A DNA stretch of 7,310 nt, taken from the NCBI GenBank assembly GCA_007116535.1, contig SKIG01000078.1:1-7310 (forward strand), read 5' to 3'. Below are positions 1-5,327 of this stretch, piece by piece; positions within the stretch are counted from its first letter, which is position 1, and each line of letters starts with the position of its first letter. Made by a program: the position numbers and the translations under genes. The notes below the pieces were generated by a model that searched no databases, was not told the origin of the DNA, and saw only the letters and a program-made list of their open reading frames with translations. Source of the DNA: Psychroflexus sp. (GTDB lineage Bacteria > Bacteroidota > Bacteroidia > Flavobacteriales > Flavobacteriaceae).

Positions 1-1
1 C

Positions 2-208
2 ACAGGATTACACGATTCTCAGGTACAATATTGGGAGCCTGCTAAATGGGTTGCAAAGTTGAGGGAGTACAAAACTGACGATAATTTACTTTTCTTAGAT
101 ACTAATATGACTGCCGGCCATGGAGGGGCTTCAGGTAGATTCGAGTCACTAAAAGAAGTAGCTAAAGAATATATCTTCCTATTCCACCTAGAGGGTATTT
201 TGGAATAA
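2..208 (+). CDS. ptrB: Oligopeptidase B-type S9 serine peptidase, C-terminal fragment (5' end outside window)
   Basis: Only the last 68 codons are present; the frame is open to the left edge, so no start is visible. The fragment holds two of the three catalytic residues of the S9A prolyl oligopeptidase family: an Asp in [20 protein letters not shown] (fragment residue 5) and a His in [12 protein letters not shown] (residue 40). Their 35-residue spacing equals that of E. coli protease II (Asp617/His652, from memory). The catalytic Ser and the beta-propeller lie upstream of the window. Family members cleave short peptides after Arg or Lys; Bacteroidota copies may be cytoplasmic or exported, and the missing N-terminus prevents a choice. 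The [12 protein letters not shown] and AGHGGxSGRF signatures fit oligopeptidase B better than prolyl endopeptidase proper. The next gene starts 68 bp downstream and has its own candidate promoter overlapping this 3' end, so the two need not be co-transcribed. Confidence 0.88.
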   Translation, partial: TGLHDSQVQYWEPAKWVAKLREYKTDDNLLFLDTNMTAGHGGASGRFESLKEVAKEYIFLFHLEGILE

Positions 209-233
209 TATTTTAAAAAAAAGTGTACATTTG
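200..233 (+). promoter_or_regulatory. Candidate Bacteroidota sigma-A promoter for the PLP-enzyme gene pair
   Basis: A perfect TAnnTTTG -7 box (TACATTTG, 226-233) lies 23 nt downstream of a TTG -33 element (200-202), at the edge of the 17-23 nt spacing known for Bacteroidota. The -33 element sits inside the last codons of the peptidase gene. Transcription would start near 238-240, giving a leader of about 38 nt before the ATG at 277. No other TAnnTTTG box was found between here and the second enzyme gene, which fits one promoter serving both. Confidence 0.55.
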
Positions 234-276
234 TGATATTGGTTTTGTAAATCAATGCATCCTAAAACACACTAAT

Positions 277-1323
277 ATGTTAAAAAACAATAAGATTCAT
301 AATAACTTGTTGGAGTTAATAGGGAATACCCCAATGATTCGTTTAAATAAAATCTTATCTTCATATGCAGGTGAATATTTAGCGAAATTAGAAGCACACA
401 ATCCTGGACATTCTTCAAAAGATAGAATTGCCATTTATATTTTAGAACAAGCTGAAAAAGAAGGCAAGCTAAAGCCGGGTGACACCATCATTGAAACAAC
501 TTCGGGTAATACAGGCTATAGCATAGCTATGGCGTGTGTCATAAAAGGTTATAAATGCATACTAGCAGTAAGTAATAAATCCTCAGCTGACAAAATTAGT
601 TTATTGCGTTCACTTGGTGCGGAGGTACATGTTTGTCCTTCTAATGTAGCTGCAGACGACCCTCGCTCCTATTACGAAGTAGCTAAACGTTTGCATAAAA
701 GTATTCCAAATTCAATTTATATCAATCAGTATTTCAATCAGTTAAATATTGATGCACACTATTTAACTACCGGGCCTGAGATTTGGGATCAAACTGATGG
801 CGAAATCACACACTTAGTCGCTTGCGGAGGAACGGGAGGAACAATTTCAGGTTCTGCTCGCTTCTTAAAAGAAAAAAATCCTGCAATTAAAGTTATAGGC
901 ATCGACGCTTATGGTTCCGTGATTCAGAAATACCACGAGACAGGGCAATTTGATAAAGATGAAATATTCCCTTATCGAATTGAAGGCTTAGGAAAAAATT
1001 TAATTCCAACAGCTACAGATTTCACAGTAATCGATAGGTATATTAAAGTCACTGATGAAGAAAGTGCTTACACAGCAAGAGATATTGCAAGAGAAGAAGG
1101 AATTTTTGTTGGTTACACAAGTGGTGCTGCAATTCAAGGAGTAAAACAACTAGCTGAAGAAGGCGAATTTGACGCCTCAAGTAAGGTCGTCGTTATTTTT
1201 CCTGATCATGGGTCGAGATATATGAGCAAAATATACTGCGATAAATGGATGGAAGATCAAGGTTTCACTGCTCCGAAAACACAAAAAACCACTAAGGCTA
1301 TTCAGCAGCTGAACAAAAATTAA
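277..1323 (+). CDS. Cysteine synthase/CBS-like PLP enzyme, probable cysteate synthase (CapA-like)
   Basis: A 348-residue fold-type II PLP enzyme. Visible motifs are the Schiff-base Lys48 in [11 protein letters not shown], the substrate loop TSGNTG (75-80), the phosphate-binding loop GGTGGT (184-189), YTSGAA (280-285) and [17 protein letters not shown] near residue 309. The last motif and [14 protein letters not shown] resemble cystathionine beta-synthase more than CysK, but there is no heme-binding N-terminal extension and no C-terminal Bateman (CBS-pair) domain. The ATG at 277 was chosen because a GTG at 223 lies upstream of the likely transcript start and would add 18 non-conserved residues. 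Family members exchange a beta-leaving group on serine derivatives for a thiol, sulfide or sulfite. The alpha-oxoamine synthase 81 bp downstream suggests cysteate synthesis from O-phosphoserine and sulfite, supplying the sulfonolipid head group; this is inference. Ordinary cysteine synthase or cystathionine beta-synthase remains possible. The PLP-enzyme assignment is firm; the substrate is not. Confidence 0.85.
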   Translation: MLKNNKIHNNLLELIGNTPMIRLNKILSSYAGEYLAKLEAHNPGHSSKDRIAIYILEQAEKEGKLKPGDTIIETTSGNTGYSIAMACVIKGYKCILAVSNKSSADKISLLRSLGAEVHVCPSNVAADDPRSYYEVAKRLHKSIPNSIYINQYFNQLNIDAHYLTTGPEIWDQTDGEITHLVACGGTGGTISGSARFLKEKNPAIKVIGIDAYGSVIQKYHETGQFDKDEIFPYRIEGLGKNLIPTATDFTVIDRYIKVTDEESAYTARDIAREEGIFVGYTSGAAIQGVKQLAEEGEFDASSKVVVIFPDHGSRYMSKIYCDKWMEDQGFTAPKTQKTTKAIQQLNKN

Positions 1324-1404
1324 TTTTTTTATACATACCAAGCTAGCTTATGATAAATTTTCATGAGTTTACTATATTGTGTTTTTATTTTAAATAAGAA
1401 AAAA

Positions 1405-2673
1405 ATGAAAGATTTATTCGATAAAATTTATAGAGATAAAGGTCCCTTAGGAAAATGGGCTGACCAAGCAGAAGGCTATTTTGTATTTCCTAAACTAGAA
1501 GGCGAAATCGGAAACCGAATGAAGTTTCAAGGAAAGGAAGTTATTAGTTGGAGCGTAAACGACTACCTAGGGCTTGCTAACCATCCTGAGGTTCGTAAAG
1601 CTGATGCAGAAGCCTGCGCAAAGTACGGAAGCGCTTACCCAATGGGAGCTCGGATGATGAGTGGTCATACCGATTTGCACGAACAACTACAAAACGAATT
1701 AGCCGCTTTTGTCAACAAAGAAGCAGCTTACCTCCTTAACTTCGGCTACCAAGGAATCTTATCGACAATTGATGCATTGGTTGGAAAAGATGATGTGATT
1801 GTTTACGATGTCGATGCTCATGCGTGTATTATAGACGGAGTTCGTCTTCACTTAGGAAAACGATTCACCTACAAGCACAACGATATTGAAAGCATCGAGC
1901 TCAATCTTCAACGTGCTGAAAAAATAGTTGAACAAACTGGTGGTGGAATTCTACTTATTTCTGAAGGTGTTTTCGGAATGCGTGGCGAACAAGGAAAACT
2001 AAAAGAAATCGCAGCTCTGAAAGAAAAATACAACTTTAGATTTTTAGTAGATGATGCTCACGGATTTGGAACACTTGGAGCCACAGGAGCAGGAGCAGGT
2101 GAAGAACAAGGTGTACAAGACCAAATAGATGTTTACTTTGCCACCTTCGCAAAATCAATGGCTAGCACAGGTGCTTTTATCGCAGGAGATAAAGAAGTAA
2201 TGGACTACCTTAAATACAATATGCGTTCGCAAATGTTTGCCAAATCTCTTCAAATGACTTTAGTTGAAGGTGCTTTAAAGCGATTAGACATGATGCGTAA
2301 AATGCCTGAACTAAAAGAAAAGTTATGGAGTAATGTAAATGACTTACAAAATGGACTGCGTGAAAGAGGTTTCGATTTAGGAACAACTTCTAGTTGTGTT
2401 ACTCCTGTATATCTGAAAGGAAGCATTCCTGAAGCTATGGCGTTGGTAAAAGACCTTAGAGAAAATCACGGAATTTTCTGTTCGATTGTTGTGTATCCTG
2501 TCATTCCAAAGGGATTGATATTACTTAGATTAATCCCAACAGCATCGCACACAAAAGAAGATATCGAACTCACACTAGAAGCATTCTCTGCCATTAGGAG
2601 TAAATTAGAAAGTGGTATATACAAGAAAATCGCAGAAAGAATTATGGGCAAAGCTAGTGTTGAAGCTAACTAA
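1405..2673 (+). CDS. Alpha-oxoamine synthase, probable cysteate or serine fatty-acyltransferase (CapB/SPT-like)
   Basis: A 422-residue fold-type I PLP enzyme of the alpha-oxoamine synthase family (AONS, KBL, serine palmitoyltransferase). Landmarks are NDYLG (52-56), SGHTDLHEQL (86-95), the PLP-stacking His139 in DVDAHACIIDG, DDAHGFGTLG with Asp216 and His219, and the Schiff-base Lys250 in FATFAKSMASTGAF. The ATG at 1405 follows an A-rich stretch and gives MKDLFDKIYRDKGPLGKW, the expected family N-terminus; the in-frame ATG at 1363 would add 14 residues of unlikely sequence. The enzyme condenses an amino acid with a fatty acyl thioester, with loss of CO2, to make a 3-keto long-chain base. Serine gives sphingolipid precursors; cysteate gives 3-keto-capnine. 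The upstream CBS-like gene, 81 bp away with no promoter box or clear terminator between, favours cysteate. Biotin-pathway AONS is less likely, because no bio genes are nearby and the N-terminal region resembles Bacteroidota acyltransferases of the SPT type. Confidence 0.88.
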   Translation: MKDLFDKIYRDKGPLGKWADQAEGYFVFPKLEGEIGNRMKFQGKEVISWSVNDYLGLANHPEVRKADAEACAKYGSAYPMGARMMSGHTDLHEQLQNELAAFVNKEAAYLLNFGYQGILSTIDALVGKDDVIVYDVDAHACIIDGVRLHLGKRFTYKHNDIESIELNLQRAEKIVEQTGGGILLISEGVFGMRGEQGKLKEIAALKEKYNFRFLVDDAHGFGTLGATGAGAGEEQGVQDQIDVYFATFAKSMASTGAFIAGDKEVMDYLKYNMRSQMFAKSLQMTLVEGALKRLDMMRKMPELKEKLWSNVNDLQNGLRERGFDLGTTSSCVTPVYLKGSIPEAMALVKDLRENHGIFCSIVVYPVIPKGLILLRLIPTASHTKEDIELTLEAFSAIRSKLESGIYKKIAERIMGKASVEAN

Positions 2674-2690
2674 TTTTCAACAAGTTATTT

Positions 2691-2759
2691 AGTTTAACCC
2701 GACTTATGCAGGTAGTTCGGCTCATTCTTTACCTTCTATTGCAAAAATCGGGTTTAACT
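2691..2759. repeat. Imperfect inverted repeat in the convergent gap
   Basis: The arms AGTTTAACCCGA (2691-2702) and TCGGGTTTAACT (2748-2759) pair at 11 of 12 positions around a 45-nt loop, with one T-T mismatch. They lie in the 182-bp space (2674-2855) between the ends of the acyltransferase gene and gldG, where a bidirectional terminator would be expected. Neither side has a good T-run and the loop is long, so terminator function is unproven. A related string, AGGGTAAACC, occurs at 2801-2810. No gene is seen in the rest of this gap. Confidence 0.4.
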
Positions 2760-2855
2760 TGAATTACAATTTCCTTTATCAGGAGACAAGTTAATAAATT
2801 AGGGTAAACCAATTCTTACTTTTAAGCAGAAACTTTAATTTCAGCAACCATTCCC

Positions 2856-4514
2856 TTAAGTATATTTTCTTTTTCTCTGCCACTGAACTCCAAAATAAAT
2901 GAGAAAGATTAATATCGGAATTCCTCCTAGGTAAAAAGCTTGCCAAAAGACAGACTGTGCTTCTATTTTATCGGAATCAAGCTTAGCTAAAAACAATTGT
3001 TTATTTCGTAAAGCAACTAAGTTTTCGTCTCCCAAAAGATAGTTGAATACATTCATCAGAAACTCTTTATTTCCATAGGTATTTCCTGTGTAAAAATCGA
3101 AGCCCAATTCTTGTGGAACACCTTTTTTGACTTCATTTTTGATTAAATCGCCATCACTAATAAAGACTTGTTTTGATGTTAATCCTACTTCAATAGCATC
3201 AGTAAACTCAGCAGGAAGCACACGATTTTTGTACAACGAATTAAACTCTCCTTCTACCAAAACAGCTAGCAACTGATTTCCGCTTTGGTAATCTTCAGGC
3301 TTAGGTTTTTGACGAACCATTTCTAAGCTAATTTCTCTTGGAACTCCTTCAACCTTAGTAACAGGTGAACTTGCCAAAAGTGGAATAATTTGGTAGTCGC
3401 TTTTTAGAATGTCAATCGGATTTGCAAAATTGAAATGTACCGCCGTAATATTGTTTACAATCGGATGGTTAGAAGCTGCTTCTGCAAGTGGTTCGTAAAA
3501 CCAAGGATATGGATTGAATTGTGTTTGGCTTCCGCTTCCTTGAGCTAGAATGATTGGTACAGAATACAAATCATTGACCAATTGGGGGTTGATTCTAACT
3601 CCGTAAGAAAAAAACTGATCGGTCAAATTCAAATCTTTGGGAAAAGCTAAGCTTAACCCATCTTTGAAAAGACTATCTTTTTCAGCAGTTACTTGGTCTA
3701 TAAGCCAAACAGCGTTTCCTCCTTGCATGATAAATTGGTCAAGCACAAACTTTTCTACTTCTGTATAGCGTTTCTCAGGCTTTGCCTCTAGAATTAAATC
3801 GAATTCATTCAGTTGTTGAAGCGTCAATTCGGGAGCTTCTTGAGCTTTAGATATATCAAACGGAGCAATGAAATAATACTCCTTCAACTCGCTTAAAAAA
3901 TCGGCAATAAAGGCATCCTTTAACTGACCTTTTCCTCTTAAAACGGCTATTTTTTTACTTCTTTCCTTAATGAGTTTGGTGAGTGCATCTGTAAATTGAT
4001 ACTCCAATTCCTGAATAGAAATACCAATGAGTTCTTCTTCGGAAACACCTGTTCTGTTTTGGTAGAGTTTGACAGGTATTTCAACATCTCCTTTTCTTAC
4101 TGTTGCCCACGGAAAGAGAAGGCGTTCAGATATTTTGCCCTGTTCAACTTCATTTATTTGAATAGGATTCATTCCTCTTTGGTAAAATTCTCCAGCAATA
4201 GTTTCAGGATTGGCATCATCTGCAAGCGGATTGACAAAACTGAATTTTATTTGGCTATTGAAGGCTGCATATTCCTCCAACAAATACCTAGTTTCTAGTT
4301 GAAGACGCTTAAAATTTGAAGGTAAATCTCCTGCTAAAAACACTCTTACAACAATGGGAGAACGTGCTTCTGTAAGCAATTCTTTGGAAACTTCTGAAAG
4401 TGTGTAACGCTTATCGGCACTAAAATCGAATCTTTTGAAATATACGTTAGCGAGTAGATTCAACGCGACTAATCCCACCAAAAAAAACACTAGTTGTTGA
4501 CTACTTTTACGCAT
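2856..4514 (-). CDS. gldG: Gliding motility-associated ABC transporter auxiliary component GldG
   Basis: A 552-residue protein, close to the usual GldG length. It has an N-terminal membrane anchor (about 8-26), then the conserved RFDFSADKRYTLS (28-40) and AGDLPSNFKRLQLETRYLLEE (61-81), a long soluble region of the ABC-transporter auxiliary type, and a C-terminal membrane helix (about 523-544) ending in a basic QRKRK tail. This two-anchor layout places the bulk of the protein in the periplasm. GldG works with the permease GldF and the ATPase GldA in a transporter first tied to gliding in Flavobacterium johnsoniae; its substrate is unknown, and some gliding Bacteroidota lack it. The start codon overlaps the gldF stop by one base (TAATG), so translation is probably coupled. 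No frameshift or truncation is seen. The gene ends 182 bp from the convergent acyltransferase gene. Confidence 0.93.
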   Translation of the reverse strand: MRKSSQQLVFFLVGLVALNLLANVYFKRFDFSADKRYTLSEVSKELLTEARSPIVVRVFLAGDLPSNFKRLQLETRYLLEEYAAFNSQIKFSFVNPLADDANPETIAGEFYQRGMNPIQINEVEQGKISERLLFPWATVRKGDVEIPVKLYQNRTGVSEEELIGISIQELEYQFTDALTKLIKERSKKIAVLRGKGQLKDAFIADFLSELKEYYFIAPFDISKAQEAPELTLQQLNEFDLILEAKPEKRYTEVEKFVLDQFIMQGGNAVWLIDQVTAEKDSLFKDGLSLAFPKDLNLTDQFFSYGVRINPQLVNDLYSVPIILAQGSGSQTQFNPYPWFYEPLAEAASNHPIVNNITAVHFNFANPIDILKSDYQIIPLLASSPVTKVEGVPREISLEMVRQKPKPEDYQSGNQLLAVLVEGEFNSLYKNRVLPAEFTDAIEVGLTSKQVFISDGDLIKNEVKKGVPQELGFDFYTGNTYGNKEFLMNVFNYLLGDENLVALRNKQLFLAKLDSDKIEAQSVFWQAFYLGGIPILIFLIYFGVQWQRKRKYT

Positions 4515-5245
4515 TAATCAATAAGTTTTTTGAGTTGAAATTGAGTTAAAAAGAGAAAAACCAACATGACTGAAAGCATAAAAACAATGTTTCGGCTATC
4601 TATTACCCCTCTTGTCATACTTTTAAAGTGAAAACTTAAGCTTAGATAATCTAGTCCCATGCTTGCATCGCCAAAAATGCCTACTTGTGAAATACCTTCT
4701 AAAGCGAAGAAACTTAGAAAACACAAAACTACAGAAAACAAAAAGCTAATGAGTTGATTTTTAGCGATTGCTGAACAAAAAAGGCTTATAGCAACAAAAC
4801 AACCTGCAAGTAATAGACTACCAAAGTAGGAAACAAAAAAGCTTGCATATTCTAACTTAGCGTCCTCTAAGGCAAGTGAGCTAATTGTCAAAATATATAG
4901 TAAGGTTGGCAAAATTGCAATGGCAATGACAAGCCAATTGCCAAAGAATTTACCTAAAGTCAATTGCCATAAACTAATTGGCTTGGTAAATAAAATTTCT
5001 ATGGTTCCTTGTTTGATTTCATCAGAGAAACTCTTCATGCTCAAAGCAGGAACTAAGAAGAGTAACATCCAAGAAAGCAGTTCGTAAAAAGGCGCAAGGT
5101 GAGCAAAGCCGTAATTAAAAAGATTGTAATCGTTATTGAACACCCATAAAAAAAGGCTTGAGAACAATAAAAATATACCAATCACCACATAACCAAGGGG
5201 ATGTGCGAAGAAAGAATTTAACTCTTTAACTAAAATAGATTTCAT
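4514..5245 (-). CDS. gldF: Gliding motility-associated ABC transporter permease GldF
   Basis: A 243-residue ABC-2-type permease with six predicted membrane segments (about 17-37, 53-69, 101-121, 135-159, 163-183 and 218-236). The cytoplasmic loop SFSDEIKQGTIEILFTKPIS (72-91) is the typical ABC-2 signature before helix 3, and the stretch near 203-220 (FHFKSMTRGVIDSRNI) is typical of GldF/NosY-like permeases. The N-terminus MKSILVKELNSFFAHPLGYV matches the GldF pattern and supports this ATG. It is followed directly by gldG in a one-base overlap. The ATPase gldA is absent here; in this phylum it is often unlinked. The gene lies 82 bp downstream of the secreted repeat-protein gene on the same strand. 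A perfect TAnnTTTG box ends only 5 nt before the ATG, so gldFG may have its own promoter. Confidence 0.93.
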   Translation of the reverse strand: MKSILVKELNSFFAHPLGYVVIGIFLLFSSLFLWVFNNDYNLFNYGFAHLAPFYELLSWMLLFLVPALSMKSFSDEIKQGTIEILFTKPISLWQLTLGKFFGNWLVIAIAILPTLLYILTISSLALEDAKLEYASFFVSYFGSLLLAGCFVAISLFCSAIAKNQLISFLFSVVLCFLSFFALEGISQVGIFGDASMGLDYLSLSFHFKSMTRGVIDSRNIVFMLSVMLVFLFLTQFQLKKLID

Positions 5246-5250
5246 AGCGA

Positions 5251-5258
5251 CAAATCTA
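5251..5258 (-). promoter_or_regulatory. Candidate -7 box (TAGATTTG) just upstream of gldF
   Basis: On the minus strand TAGATTTG matches the Bacteroidota TAnnTTTG -7 consensus exactly and ends 5 nt before the gldF ATG at 5245. If used, transcription would begin about at the start codon, giving a leaderless or nearly leaderless mRNA. No good TTG element lies 17-23 nt upstream; the nearest TTG (minus strand, 5291-5289) is 30 nt away. In AT-rich DNA the octamer could occur by chance. Confidence 0.35.
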
Positions 5259-5327
5259 CTATTTTTAGAGCTAAACCACTTCGCACATCAAAAAAATTAT
5301 CCGCAATGGTTTTCGGTCTATCAAGTT

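Noticed and set aside
19..255. 78-codon open frame on the minus strand
   Set aside because: It lies antisense over the peptidase 3' end, which carries clear catalytic motifs; no recognisable protein features.
223..276. GTG at 223 as an upstream start of the CBS-like gene
   Set aside because: It adds 18 residues with no family look and overlaps a perfect -7 promoter box; the ATG at 277 fits the family N-terminus.
1340..1349. Palindrome AAGCTAGCTT between the two PLP-enzyme genes
   Set aside because: Only 10 bp, with no extension of the arms and no T-run after it; chance is likely in a short AT-rich gap.
1363..1404. ATG at 1363 as the start of the alpha-oxoamine synthase
   Set aside because: The extra 14 residues come from AT-rich spacer; the family N-terminus begins at the ATG at 1405 after an A-rich stretch.
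2466..2651. 61-codon open frame on the minus strand
   Set aside because: Antisense to conserved acyltransferase coding sequence; no family likeness.
2822..2851. Nine-codon minus-strand reading frame (MVAEIKVSA) just downstream of gldG
   Set aside because: Too short to support as a gene and without any other signal; a faint likeness to the start of 2-oxoacid dehydrogenase E2 proteins is probably chance.
3996..4298. 100-codon open frame on the plus strand
   Set aside because: Antisense within gldG; its composition reflects the complement of the real gene.
5290..5327. Possible terminator after the repeat-protein gene
   Set aside because: Only a 3-bp CCG/CGG stem before a T-rich stretch on the minus strand; too weak to call.
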